From JAXHTH01 sp034211115 (GTDB taxonomy: Bacteria; Planctomycetota; Phycisphaerae; Phycisphaerales; SM1A02), in assembly GCA_034211115.1 (NCBI GenBank), contig JAXHTH010000146.1:1-28012 (forward strand): a stretch of 28,012 bases of DNA, written 5' to 3'. Shown in pieces: positions 1 to 7,589 of this stretch. A program made the position numbers and the translations under genes. A model generated the notes under the pieces. The model saw only the letters and a program-made list of their open reading frames with translations. It did not search any database and was not told the origin of the DNA. The stretch's first letter is position 1, and each line of letters begins with the position of its first letter.

Positions 1-645
1 GACGTAGCGGACGGAGACGGCCCGGCCGGCGCGGGCGAGATAGCGCTGGCAGATGCCCTGGAGGAGGTGGGTCTTGCCCCGCCCGCATTCGCCGTGGATG
101 AACAGCGGGCTCATCCCCGGCGCCTCCGGCTCGTCGGCGAGGCGACAGGCGGCGGCGAAGGCCAGCCGGTTGGGCGGGCCCACCACGAATTCCTCGAGCT
201 GGCGCAGATTCGGGCCCCGCCGCGGCGCCGGCCGCCGCTGGGGAACCACCCGGTCGTGCCGCCGGCGATGATCCCCGGGGGCCGGAGCGCTTCGTGGCTG
301 GGTGCCGTCAACCTCCGCCACGTGACGACGCGGCTCGTGAGTGTCTTCCGGACCGGAGAGGCTGGGGACCACCCGCACGTCCACGCGGGCGTCCGGTCCC
401 AGGGCCTGGGCGGCCACGCCTCTCAGATCGTCGGCGAAGTGGGTGTCGATCCACTTCGCCGCGAACGTGCTGTCCGTGGCCACCTTCACCTCCCGTCCGT
501 GCACCTGAAGGCGGGCGTTGCCGAACCACATGTCGTATTTGTGAGACCCGATCCGCGAGGCCAGCTCTTTGCGAATGCTCCGGGCCGTGGCGCGTGAGAC
601 GGACGTCGAGCTCTCACTGGCAGATGTCTGAACGGTCACGGTCAT
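1..645 (-). CDS. dnaA: Chromosomal replication initiator DnaA, N-terminal 215 codons (runs off the left edge)
   Basis: DnaA is the AAA+ ATPase that binds DnaA boxes and opens the replication origin. The visible part has the N-terminal domain (about residues 15-90, with SHKYDMWFG and STFAAKWI), a short basic Pro/Arg-rich linker (about 100-140), then the start of the AAA+ domain: FVVGPPNRLAFAAA and the Walker A GECGRGKTHLLQG, where most DnaA proteins have GGVGLGKTHLLQ. Everything after VSVRYV lies outside the window. Two starts are possible: ATG at 645 has AGGAGG directly against it, while the in-frame GTG at 639 (third codon) has that Shine-Dalgarno six bases upstream and is better spaced. The next gene upstream, 1160-2146, is on the same strand 514 bases away, so dnaA probably has its own promoter in the gap. 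Confidence 0.93.
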   Translation of the reverse strand, partial: MTVTVQTSASESSTSVSRATARSIRKELASRIGSHKYDMWFGNARLQVHGREVKVATDSTFAAKWIDTHFADDLRGVAAQALGPDARVDVRVVPSLSGPEDTHEPRRHVAEVDGTQPRSAPAPGDHRRRHDRVVPQRRPAPRRGPNLRQLEEFVVGPPNRLAFAAACRLADEPEAPGMSPLFIHGECGRGKTHLLQGICQRYLARAGRAVSVRYV

Positions 646-954
646 CCTCCTGCCTCTACCCCTCCAGGCCAACAGGGTTACCGCGAACGACGCTGGTCCG
701 CGCGTAGGATCACTGGGCGCTCCCCGCGCGAAAACCGCGATCGGGAGACGCTGACCGGTTGTCTGAAGAGAGTCCCTCCACCGATCGAACGCTGAGCCGC
801 CTGCCGGCCCGGCCGATCCACCCGACTGGCCCCTCCCCCACCGCACATCACGCGAGAGGCTGCGACGCTCGAGATCATCCGGAAGGGAGAAGATCCCGGT
901 TCGCTGGCATGCTGCATTGTCGATGCGTGGTCGAGCGAAATAGCTTAGTCAGGG

Positions 955-1127
955 TTATCCGTCCGTGAACAACGCGCTAAGACTACACGGACAGGAGGGT
1001 CTTACAAGGGCCAACGCGCTGTCCTCAACGGGGGGTCGCGCCGAAACTCCCAAGTTGACAGGGGTCTACGGCCGCACTTTTTTTTCTCCACCGGCTGCCG
1101 CGCGGGCTGGTGATGCGCGGTGGACAA
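955..1127. other. Cluster of DnaA-box-like sites upstream of dnaA; candidate dnaA control region or origin
   Basis: The gene-free stretch 646-1159 lies upstream of dnaA. It contains TTATCCGTC at 955-963, TTGTTCACG (minus) at 964-972, TTCTCCACC at 1084-1092 and TTGTCCACC (minus) at 1119-1127. Each keeps most of the TTATNCACA consensus but none is perfect. An eight-T run sits at 1078-1085, and the arms GTCCGTG/CACGGAC (961-967, 986-992) form an inverted repeat. Position next to dnaA and DnaA-box-like words suggest dnaA autoregulation or part of oriC. This is inference: the words are degenerate and I see no long AT-rich unwinding element. The rest of 646-954 shows nothing I can name. Confidence 0.3.
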
Positions 1128-1159
1128 CTGGGCCGCCCTGCGCAACCCACGCTCTTGCG

Positions 1160-2146
1160 TCAGGTTGGGCGCGACGCCGTCGAACGGAGCGAACGAATCA
1201 TCGCCACCCGGCGCAGGACGCGACGAAAGCCCTCCCGGCGATACAGCGCCAGCGCCGGATCGTTGCGCTCGTCGACGGCGAGGGTGAGGGCGCGCTCGCC
1301 GCCTCCGGCGCAGAGGCGCAAACCGTGCTGAAGAAGCCGTCGGGCGTGGCCCTGCCCCCGCGCGGCCGGGGCCAGGCCGATGTACACCAGCTCGATCGTG
1401 TTGTTGGTCGGCGCGCGGTTCAGCAGCAGTCCCCCGCACGGCTCGCCGTCCATCCGCATCAGCGTCCAGAGATCGGCATCGAACGTCCCGGTCGCCCTGT
1501 GCCCGGTGAGGATGTCCTCGGTGCGGCGCAGCCCGCGGAGCCCGGGGCAGTCCAGCGTGTCCTCGTAACTCCGTTCCAGCACGTCGATCATCTCCGCCCA
1601 CAATGGCTCGCGGTACGGCTCGACGGTAATGCCCGGCGGCCAGTGGGGCGGGGGGATCCTCGCCGCATCCGAGAGCGGCCGCTCGAGATAGCTCAGATGG
1701 GCCAGCTCGGTGAAGCCGCCGGCGAGGAGGGCGTCGCGCTGAAGCGTGTCCCGCGGTTCCGTCAGCGCCTGGGCGAGCTCCGTGTCCATCGTCGCCAACT
1801 GATGGCAGACGTGATCGATCAGCCCCGCCACCGCGGGCACGTCCTTGCGCGAAGCGGGCGGGCCGGTGAAGAGCATCGCCGTTCGGCCCGGATGGGGGAC
1901 GGCGAGGACGACGGCGTCCACGCGCCCGGACGCGTCCAGCGCGGCCCACATCGCATCGACGCGGATCGCGTGGGTCTGCGAGAACTCCAAAAACCGCTCG
2001 GCGCAGGCCCGCCCGCCGCCCGCGGCGGTGCCCACCAGCCGCTCGATCGCCTCCAGTCGCCGCGCGGCATCCACCCGGATGATCCGACCGGCACCCTCGC
2101 CGGCGGATGGAGGCAACTGCTCGGGATCGGTCTGCGAACGGGACAT
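1160..2146 (-). CDS. GNAT-family N-acetyltransferase
   Basis: GNAT enzymes transfer an acyl group from acyl-CoA to an amine. The C-terminal half holds the acetyl-CoA-binding motif A, LVYIGLAPAARGQGHARRLL, including the R-G-Q-G-H-A pyrophosphate loop, followed by LTLAVDERNDPALALYRREGF (motif B: variable residues, then the conserved N..A..LY...GF). The N-terminal half (to about residue 160) has a looser pattern that could be a second, decayed GNAT fold, as in two-domain members; this is inference. Substrate unknown. The open frame extends up to 2221, where its ATG would share CATG with the divergent gene's ATG at 2220. I prefer the Met at 2146 because the divergent gene's promoter (2163-2190) lies inside the extra N-terminal stretch and homology-like sequence begins later. 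No strong Shine-Dalgarno supports either start. Confidence 0.75.
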   Translation of the reverse strand: MSRSQTDPEQLPPSAGEGAGRIIRVDAARRLEAIERLVGTAAGGGRACAERFLEFSQTHAIRVDAMWAALDASGRVDAVVLAVPHPGRTAMLFTGPPASRKDVPAVAGLIDHVCHQLATMDTELAQALTEPRDTLQRDALLAGGFTELAHLSYLERPLSDAARIPPPHWPPGITVEPYREPLWAEMIDVLERSYEDTLDCPGLRGLRRTEDILTGHRATGTFDADLWTLMRMDGEPCGGLLLNRAPTNNTIELVYIGLAPAARGQGHARRLLQHGLRLCAGGGERALTLAVDERNDPALALYRREGFRRVLRRVAMIRSLRSTASRPT

Positions 2147-2162
2147 ACGGCCGGCGGGCTCT

Positions 2163-2190
2163 TTGAACGAACGGGCGCTGGCCGTACAAT
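2163..2190 (+). promoter_or_regulatory. Sigma70-type promoter for the exported hypothetical gene at 2220
   Basis: TTGAAC (2163-2168) and TACAAT (2185-2190) are separated by 16 bases. They sit 29 bases before the ATG at 2220. Both hexamers are close to consensus. Confidence 0.6.
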
Positions 2191-2219
2191 AGCGGGTCTG
2201 TCCCTCCCGGAGAACGATC

Positions 2220-2816
2220 ATGCCGCGGACACTTCCTCTGGCCGCCCTGGGCGCCCTACTGCTGGGCTGTGCCGTGTGGGCCTTTCCCGAGCCCGCTCTC
2301 GTGCCCTACCGCTGGGAGCTGGATTTCCAGCCCGGCGAGTTGCGCCTGTACGTCGATCCCATCGATGAGACCGCCTGGTGGTACTTCACCTACAAGGTGG
2401 TCAACAACACCGGCGACGACCAGCTCTGGGCCCCCAGCTTCGTGCTCTTCACCGATGCGGGGGAGATCCTCACCTCCGGACGTGACGTGCCCACCCGCAT
2501 CGAGGAGGACATCACCAGCCTCATCGGCAACGAGCTGCTGCTGATGCAGAACGAGGCCATCGGCGAGCTCTTCCAGGGCCCCGAGCACGCCCGGGAGGGC
2601 GTCGTCGTCTGGCCCGCCCGCGAGATCGAGGTCAACGAGCTGTCCCTGTTCATCGCGGGCATCAGCGGCGAGACGGCCCGGATCGCCAATCCCCTCACCG
2701 GGGAGGAGCTGATCCTCCGAAAAACCCTTCAGCGCGATTACCTCATCCGGGGCAAGGCGATCACCCGCGGCTCGGAGCCCATCGAGTTCCTCCAGCAGCG
2801 GTGGGTCCTGCGGTAG
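2220..2816 (+). CDS. Exported hypothetical protein (198 aa)
   Basis: I do not recognise a named family. The first 22 residues look like a secretion signal (Arg near the start, then LPLAALGALLLGCAVWAF). LLGC could be a lipobox, making this a possible lipoprotein, though the residues after Cys are hydrophobic. The mature part is rich in beta-type sequence, with YKVVNNTGDDQLWAPSF resembling domains that compare a value under strain (NNTG...W.PSF), and it ends in IEFLQQRWVLR. An envelope or periplasmic location is inferred. A good promoter lies at 2163-2190 and GGAG lies eight bases before the ATG. The gene is monocistronic: rpmA follows with its own promoter. Confidence 0.75.
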   Translation: MPRTLPLAALGALLLGCAVWAFPEPALVPYRWELDFQPGELRLYVDPIDETAWWYFTYKVVNNTGDDQLWAPSFVLFTDAGEILTSGRDVPTRIEEDITSLIGNELLLMQNEAIGELFQGPEHAREGVVVWPAREIEVNELSLFIAGISGETARIANPLTGEELILRKTLQRDYLIRGKAITRGSEPIEFLQQRWVLR

Positions 2817-2818
2817 GC

Positions 2819-2847
2819 TGGACTTCTTCACCCGCCGGCGGTACACT
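2819..2847 (+). promoter_or_regulatory. Probable rpmA promoter
   Basis: TGGACT (2819-2824) and TACACT (2842-2847) are spaced by 17 bases. Transcription from here would give a 5' leader of about 120 bases before the rpmA ATG at 2973, containing the tandem hairpins at 2873-2918. Confidence 0.5.
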
Positions 2848-2872
2848 GCCCGGCTCGTTTGATCCGGCCCCC

Positions 2873-2918
2873 GGCCCCCGGAATGGGGCCCGCGGAATGA
2901 GGCCCCCGGAATGGGGCC
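2873..2918 (+). repeat. Two identical 18-nt hairpin repeats in the rpmA leader
   Basis: GGCCCCCGGAATGGGGCC occurs at 2873-2890 and again, base for base, at 2901-2918. Each copy can fold on itself as GGCCCC / GGGGCC around a six-base loop. The 10-base spacer CGCGGAATGA repeats part of the loop sequence. The second copy ends 54 bases before the rpmA start codon. A role in autogenous control of L27 or in mRNA stability is inference. Confidence 0.7.
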
Positions 2919-2972
2919 TTGGAAACGGCTCGGATCGGCTCTCGCCTCTTCCCGGCTCAGTGGAGAGCAACC

Positions 2973-3260
2973 ATGGCGCACAAGAAGGGACAAGGCTCTT
3001 CCCGCAACGGTCGCGACTCCAACCCGCAGTATCGCGGGGTGAAGCTGTACGGCGGCCAGTTCGCCCGGGCCGGCTCGATCATCGTCCGCCAGTGCGGGAC
3101 CCGCTTCAAGCCCGGGTATCTGGTGAAGCGCGCCCACGACGACACGCTCTTCTGCCTCGCCGACGGGCACGTCCGCTTCCGCGGCCGCTTCGTGGACATC
3201 GTCCCCCACGATCCCGCGATCCCGCGCTACACGGCGGTCGAGAAGACCGGCGCGGCCTGA
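2973..3260 (+). CDS. rpmA: 50S ribosomal protein L27
   Basis: L27 sits at the peptidyl-transferase centre of the large subunit, where its N-terminal tail reaches toward the tRNA ends. The 95-residue product begins MAHKKGQGSSRNGRDSNPQY, the hallmark of the family, and continues with GVKLYGGQ, AGSIIVRQCGTRFKPG and DDTLFCLADGHVRF, all expected L27 blocks. Length is normal. No N-terminal cleavage extension of the Firmicutes type is present. The start is fixed by the family N-terminus, although the frame is open from 2919. obgE follows 169 bases downstream, the usual neighbour, but rplU (L21), which normally precedes rpmA, is missing from the window. The stop codon lies inside a 15-nt tandem repeat (3249-3287). 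Confidence 0.98.
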   Translation: MAHKKGQGSSRNGRDSNPQYRGVKLYGGQFARAGSIIVRQCGTRFKPGYLVKRAHDDTLFCLADGHVRFRGRFVDIVPHDPAIPRYTAVEKTGAA

Positions 3261-3287
3261 CCCGGCGCGGCCTGACCCGGCGCGGCC
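3249..3287 (+). repeat. 15-nt tandem repeat spanning the rpmA stop codon
   Basis: The unit GGCGCGGCCTGACCC is present 2.6 times (3249-3263, 3264-3278, then 3279-3287). The first unit contains the rpmA stop TGA, so the repeat copies the end of the gene into the spacer. This looks like slippage duplication. Confidence 0.8.
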
Positions 3288-3429
3288 ACGATCGAGACAA
3301 CGCAGTACACTCACGGGTCGTCACGCGACGGCCCGTGTTTTCGTTGCGCACGCCGTCCTCCCCCCTCCAGAAGGGGCGCCCGCTCCCGCGCCTGCGGCGC
3401 CTCTGCACACCCCACCCGAACGTCGCCCG

Positions 3430-4482
3430 ATGCTCATCGACCAGGCCATCATCTTCGTCCGATCGGGCAAAGGCGGAGATGGATGCGTCTCCTTCCGCCG
3501 GGAGAAGTACGTGCCCAAGGGCGGCCCGGACGGCGGCGACGGCGGCGCCGGCGGCGACGTCATCCTCCTCGGCGATCAGTCCCTTTCCACCCTCCTCCCC
3601 CTCACCCCCAGACCACACTACCGCGCCGCCAACGGCCGGCCGGGCATGGGCAAATCCAAACACGGCGCCGACGGCGCCGATCGCATCGTCCCCGTTCCGC
3701 CCGGCACGCTCGTCTTCGATCATGACACCGGCGACCTGCTCGCGGACATCACCGAAGACGGCCAGCGATTCGTGGCCGCGCCCGGCGGCCGGGGCGGGCT
3801 GGGCAACGAGCATTTCAAGTCCGCCACCAACCAGGCCCCGCGCCAGGCCACGCCCGGCGAGCCGTGGATCGAGCGCACGCTCCGCCTGGAGCTGAAGCTC
3901 ATCGCCGACGTGGGGCTGATCGGCAAGCCCAACGCGGGCAAGTCGACGATGCTGCGGGCGGTGAGCCGGGCGATGCCCAGGGTCGCCGACTATCCGTTCA
4001 CCACGCTCTCGCCTCACCTGGGTGCGGCGGCGCTGCCCGGCGAGCGGCGTCTGGTCGTCGCCGATCTGCCCGGCCTCATCGAGGGCGCCGCCCGCGGCGC
4101 CGGGCTCGGGCACGACTTCCTCCGTCACGTCGAGCGCACCCGCGTGCTCGTGCACGTGCTGGACGTTCGCCCGCTGGACGGTTCGGACCCGGCGGCGAAC
4201 TACGAGGCGATCCGTCGCGAGCTGTTCGACTATTCGCCCGTCCTCGCCGAGAAGCCCGAGATCATCGCCTTGAACAAGATCGACCTGCTCGGCGACGACG
4301 AGCGCGAGCGCGTGGCCGGCGAGGTGATCGGTCGTCTGCGCCTCGATGCCGACGATCCGGTGCTGCCCACCAGCGGCGCCGCCGGTTGGGGCGTCGGTGA
4401 GCTGCTGGAGGCCTGCTGGCGCGCGATCGGCGTTTGCGAGCGTGATCGCGGAGGCTGGTCCGCCCCGCCCGCCACGCCGTAG
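3430..4482 (+). CDS. obgE: GTPase Obg/CgtA
   Basis: Obg is an essential GTPase that associates with the 50S subunit and acts in ribosome assembly and stress control. The 350-residue product has the glycine-rich Obg fold first (about 1-158: SGKGGDGCVSFRREKYVPKG, GGPDGGDGGAGGDV, APGGRGGLGN), then the G domain: G1 GKPNAGKST at 165-173 (most Obg proteins have Phe in place of Lys), switch II DLPGLIEGA, G4 NKID and G5 TSGAAG. It ends soon after the G domain, so the C-terminal OCT domain found in some Obg proteins is absent. Start ATG 3430 matches the family N-terminus. A TACACT -10-like word at 3306-3311 suggests a separate promoter, without a clear -35; read-through from rpmA is also possible. Confidence 0.97.
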   Translation: MLIDQAIIFVRSGKGGDGCVSFRREKYVPKGGPDGGDGGAGGDVILLGDQSLSTLLPLTPRPHYRAANGRPGMGKSKHGADGADRIVPVPPGTLVFDHDTGDLLADITEDGQRFVAAPGGRGGLGNEHFKSATNQAPRQATPGEPWIERTLRLELKLIADVGLIGKPNAGKSTMLRAVSRAMPRVADYPFTTLSPHLGAAALPGERRLVVADLPGLIEGAARGAGLGHDFLRHVERTRVLVHVLDVRPLDGSDPAANYEAIRRELFDYSPVLAEKPEIIALNKIDLLGDDERERVAGEVIGRLRLDADDPVLPTSGAAGWGVGELLEACWRAIGVCERDRGGWSAPPATP

Positions 4483-4682
4483 ACGCTGCCGCGCCCGCGT
4501 CCGATAGCCGTCCCGGTGCAATCGTCACCGTTTGCCGCATCTTCATCGTCCGCAGAGTCGAACATCGCTCTTCCCCGCCCGGGTCGGGGTCGCGCGCCTC
4601 GGTCAAGCGGCGCGAGACGATTCCCGATAGGAGAGATCGCCTGGACGTCCTTTGATTCCGACGAGCCGGGAGTTGCGCCGCG

Positions 4683-5924
4683 ATGCCATTGCTGTTGTTG
4701 CCAGCCGAGCTGGAGCCGGGGATGAGGCTCTTTGAACCCATCCTCCGCAAGGGACGCGTCATGCTTCCCGGAGGGCGCGCGCTGTCCTCCGACGATATCG
4801 GCGCGCTGCGCTGCCGCTACCCGGAGCGCGCGGTGCGGATCGAGGATCCCGTGCTCGATGAACTTGTCGCCTTCGAGGACGACTCGCACGAGCGCACCGT
4901 GGCGCGGGTGGTGCGGCGGCTGATCGCCTCGGCCCTGGACGTCATCCGTCCGGGCCTCGCCGCCCGCGAGGACGGCCGTCCGCTCAACCTCCGCCCGCTG
5001 AAGCGCGCCGTGCGCGAGGCGATGGCGTATCTGCGCGACAACCCGGTGACCACGGCGCTGCCCGGGCGCGATCCGGATCGGCCCAACGCGCTGAGCGAGC
5101 ACATCGGCAACGTGTTCTATCTCTCGCTCGTGCTGGGCATCACCGCCCGGGACTTCGTCGCGTCCGAGCGGCGCAAGCACACCGCGGCCCGCGACCTCTC
5201 CCCGCGCATCGCCTACGGCCTTCGCTCGATGGGGCTCGGCGTCGCCTTCATGGATCTGGGCATGTTCGCCCTCGAGCACCTGGCGCGCCGGGAAGAGCCG
5301 CTGACGGAAGCGCAATGCCAGGCCGTGCTCGAGCATCCGCTGGCGTCGCTGCAAATGCTGCCGGAGAAGACCGACCCCACCACGCGGATGATCGTGCGCA
5401 GCCACCACGAGAACTACGACGGCAGCGGCTATCCGATCGGGATCGGGCCCGAGCGGCTGCACGTCCTGTCGCGGATCGTCCGCATCGCCGATTCGTATGA
5501 TGCGGCCACGTCGCGGCACGTGTACCGGGAGGCGAAGTCGCCGGCCCGCGCGCTGTGGGAGATGAGCGTCGGGCCCTATCGGCGATTCTACGATCCGCAT
5601 CTCATGAGCATCTTTGCCCGGCTCGTGCAGCCGTTTCCCATCGGCACGAAGCTGCGGCTCAGCGACGGGCGCTATGCCGTGCTCGTGCGCTACAACCGCC
5701 GGCACCCCTTCAACCCCTCGCTGCTCACCGCCTTCGATCGCGACGGGCGGCGCCTGCCGGAATCGGAGCTGGACGGCCCGTACCGGCTCGATCGCCGACC
5801 GCACCTGCGCCTCGCCTCCTGCGCCGGCGAGGATCTGTCGTTCATCTATGATCCCGAGCCGGATCTCGAGGGCGTGCCCGTGCGGGAGACCTTCCATTCG
5901 CTCTACGAATCGGTGGTGCCCTGA
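4683..5924 (+). CDS. HD-GYP-type protein with altered HD motif (413 aa)
   Basis: HD-GYP proteins are usually cyclic di-GMP phosphodiesterases. The N-terminal 50 residues (AELEPGM..., then G.VMLPGGRALSSDDIGAL) match the region that often precedes this domain. The domain itself runs from about 130 to 300 and keeps SEH at 138-140, LTEAQCQAVLEHP, HHENYDGSGYP at 241-251 and RIVRIADSYDAATSRHVYRE. The core metal motif, normally HDIGK, reads M190-D191-L192-G193-M194, so the histidine and lysine are lost while the aspartate stays. It may therefore be a c-di-GMP binding or regulatory protein instead of an active enzyme; this is inference. The C-terminal 110 residues are an unrecognised domain. No receiver domain is present. 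It follows obgE by 200 bases. Confidence 0.85.
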   Translation: MPLLLLPAELEPGMRLFEPILRKGRVMLPGGRALSSDDIGALRCRYPERAVRIEDPVLDELVAFEDDSHERTVARVVRRLIASALDVIRPGLAAREDGRPLNLRPLKRAVREAMAYLRDNPVTTALPGRDPDRPNALSEHIGNVFYLSLVLGITARDFVASERRKHTAARDLSPRIAYGLRSMGLGVAFMDLGMFALEHLARREEPLTEAQCQAVLEHPLASLQMLPEKTDPTTRMIVRSHHENYDGSGYPIGIGPERLHVLSRIVRIADSYDAATSRHVYREAKSPARALWEMSVGPYRRFYDPHLMSIFARLVQPFPIGTKLRLSDGRYAVLVRYNRRHPFNPSLLTAFDRDGRRLPESELDGPYRLDRRPHLRLASCAGEDLSFIYDPEPDLEGVPVRETFHSLYESVVP

Positions 5925-6010
5925 TCGCCGATCCACGGCCCGGACGCCGCGGCGGATCCCGTGTGCAACCTTCCGGCCTTCCGCCTGTTGGTACCCGAGG
6001 CGTGCGGTAG

Positions 6011-6038
6011 TTGCCGCGACGGCCGCGTCCGGTACACT
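6011..6038 (+). promoter_or_regulatory. Promoter for the HlyD-like gene
   Basis: TTGCCG (6011-6016) and TACACT (6033-6038) are spaced by 16 bases. This placement excludes upstream in-frame starts for the next gene and supports the GTG at 6107. Confidence 0.5.
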
Positions 6039-6106
6039 GCGCGCTTCATCGCGCATCCATCGGGCCGGCGGTTCGCCCCGCGGCCGATGCCGGAAGGAGG
6101 TCGATC

Positions 6107-7561
6107 GTGCGACAGGCGACGATGTTCACGTGCCTCGCGGGGGGGATCATCATCATCCTCATCGCCGCCGGCGCGGCGATCGGCCAGCCGCCGCCCGGCG
6201 AGGACGACGACGGGGTGACGAAGGTGCACACCGTCGCGCCGGGCGAGATGATCCTGCGCTTCCAGCAGCAGGCTCATCTGGACAGCGCTTCCCGGCTCGA
6301 GCTCCGCGTCGATCCCGAGGCGTACCGCGGCGAACTGCGAATCGTCGAAATCGTCACCCGCTCCGGGCCCGTCGAGAAGGGCGCCGTGATCCTGCGCTTC
6401 GACACGAGACGGCTGGAAGAGGAGATCCACCAGGCGCGCGAGACGCTGACGGAAACGAAGAGCCGCCTCGACATGGCGCGCGAGGATCGCGACATGAACG
6501 TCGAGGCCGCGAAGATCAGGCTCGAACGCGCCCGGCGCGCCACGCTCGCCGCCGAGCACGAACTCGAGATCTGGGAGAAGTACAACTCCGATCGCATGCT
6601 CAAGACGGCCGAGCTCAGCGTCCGGCAGCGCGAGAACAACCTCGACGATCAGAAGGAGGAACTCGCCCAGCTCGAGGCGATGTACGAAGGCACCCGCCTC
6701 GATTCGGAGACGAAGGAGATCGTCCTCGAACGCGCCCGGCGCAACGTGCGGATGTCCGAACAGTGGCTGGAGATCTCCCGCAACGATGCACTCATCACCC
6801 GGCAGTACCGCCATCCCGATCAGGATCGGGCCGTGCGCGAGAACGCCGTCCACAAGGCGATCGAGCTGGAACACGTTCGCATCTCCAACCGGCTCAACGC
6901 GGTGCGCAAGGAGCTGGAGATCGCGTCCCTGGAGCGGAAGGTGCGGGAGGGCGCCCGCCGGCTCGATCGGCTCGAGCGGGACTGGGACCGCCTCACCGTC
7001 GCCGCGCCCTCCGCCGGGATCCTGACGAAGATCGATCTTCAGGTCGGCGACACCGTCGGCGGCCGGCAGGTGATCGCCGAACTCGTCGACCCCGATGATC
7101 TCATCGTGCCGTTCACCGCCGTCTCATCCGATCTGCGCGTCATCGCCGAGGGCGATGCGGTCGATCTCGCGCTGCCCGCCTTCCCCGAAATCGACGTGCA
7201 GGGCACGGTGCGCGAGCTGTCGGGCATCGGCAGCCCGTCCGGCGACACCGCGCATTTCGACGGCGTCATCACCGTCGAGGGCGATCATCCGATGCTTCGC
7301 GTCGGCCTGCGCTGCCGCGCCCGCGCGGAGAAGACGCTCGAGGGCGTGCTGACCCTGCCCCCCGATGCGATCCGCGAAGACGAGGGGCAGACATACTGTC
7401 ACGTGCTCGTCGACGGCGAAGCGGTCGAGCGCGACATCCGCCTCGGCGCGCGAACCGACGAGATGGTGCAGATCGTCTCCGGTCTCGCCGCCGGCGATCA
7501 GGTCCTGCTGGAAGAGCCCAGGGAAGAGGGCGGCGATGATGAAGCGCCCGAAGAGGGATGA
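6107..7561 (+). CDS. HlyD/RND-type periplasmic adaptor (membrane-fusion) protein
   Basis: Membrane-fusion proteins bridge an inner-membrane exporter and the outer membrane. The 484-residue product starts with a hydrophobic signal or anchor (FTCLAGGIIIILIAAGAAIG), has a first lipoyl-like half (about 40-95), a long charged coiled coil (about 95-290, rich in E/R/L heptads), the returning half (APSAGILTKIDLQVGDTVGG) and beta-barrel and membrane-proximal parts ending GLAAGDQVLLEEP, typical of the family. The acidic tail is low complexity. GTG at 6107 is chosen because GGAGG lies six bases upstream and the promoter is at 6011-6038; the frame is open from 6011. No ABC or RND transporter gene is next to it, so the partner is unknown. 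The lipoprotein gene at 7590 follows by 28 bases and is probably cotranscribed. Confidence 0.88.
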   Translation: MRQATMFTCLAGGIIIILIAAGAAIGQPPPGEDDDGVTKVHTVAPGEMILRFQQQAHLDSASRLELRVDPEAYRGELRIVEIVTRSGPVEKGAVILRFDTRRLEEEIHQARETLTETKSRLDMAREDRDMNVEAAKIRLERARRATLAAEHELEIWEKYNSDRMLKTAELSVRQRENNLDDQKEELAQLEAMYEGTRLDSETKEIVLERARRNVRMSEQWLEISRNDALITRQYRHPDQDRAVRENAVHKAIELEHVRISNRLNAVRKELEIASLERKVREGARRLDRLERDWDRLTVAAPSAGILTKIDLQVGDTVGGRQVIAELVDPDDLIVPFTAVSSDLRVIAEGDAVDLALPAFPEIDVQGTVRELSGIGSPSGDTAHFDGVITVEGDHPMLRVGLRCRARAEKTLEGVLTLPPDAIREDEGQTYCHVLVDGEAVERDIRLGARTDEMVQIVSGLAAGDQVLLEEPREEGGDDEAPEEG

Positions 7562-7589
7562 AGCGCCGGCGCTGCAGGAGATCGATGCC

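Noticed and set aside
1055..1060. Perfect TTGACA -35 hexamer in the gap upstream of dnaA
   Set aside because: The -10 position 17 bases on is only a T-run, and no plus-strand gene starts nearby.
965..2368. Open frame of 467 codons on the plus strand
   Set aside because: Antisense to the GNAT gene, which carries a clear acetyl-CoA motif; it also runs through the promoter and start of the gene at 2220.
4575..4591. CCCCG-N7-CGGGG hairpin after obgE
   Set aside because: Short, in GC-rich sequence where such stems are expected, about 90 bases past the stop and without a T-run; not convincing as a terminator.
4230..6056. Open frame of 608 codons on the minus strand
   Set aside because: Shadow of obgE and the HD-GYP gene; crosses the 4483-4682 gap without any gene-like signal.
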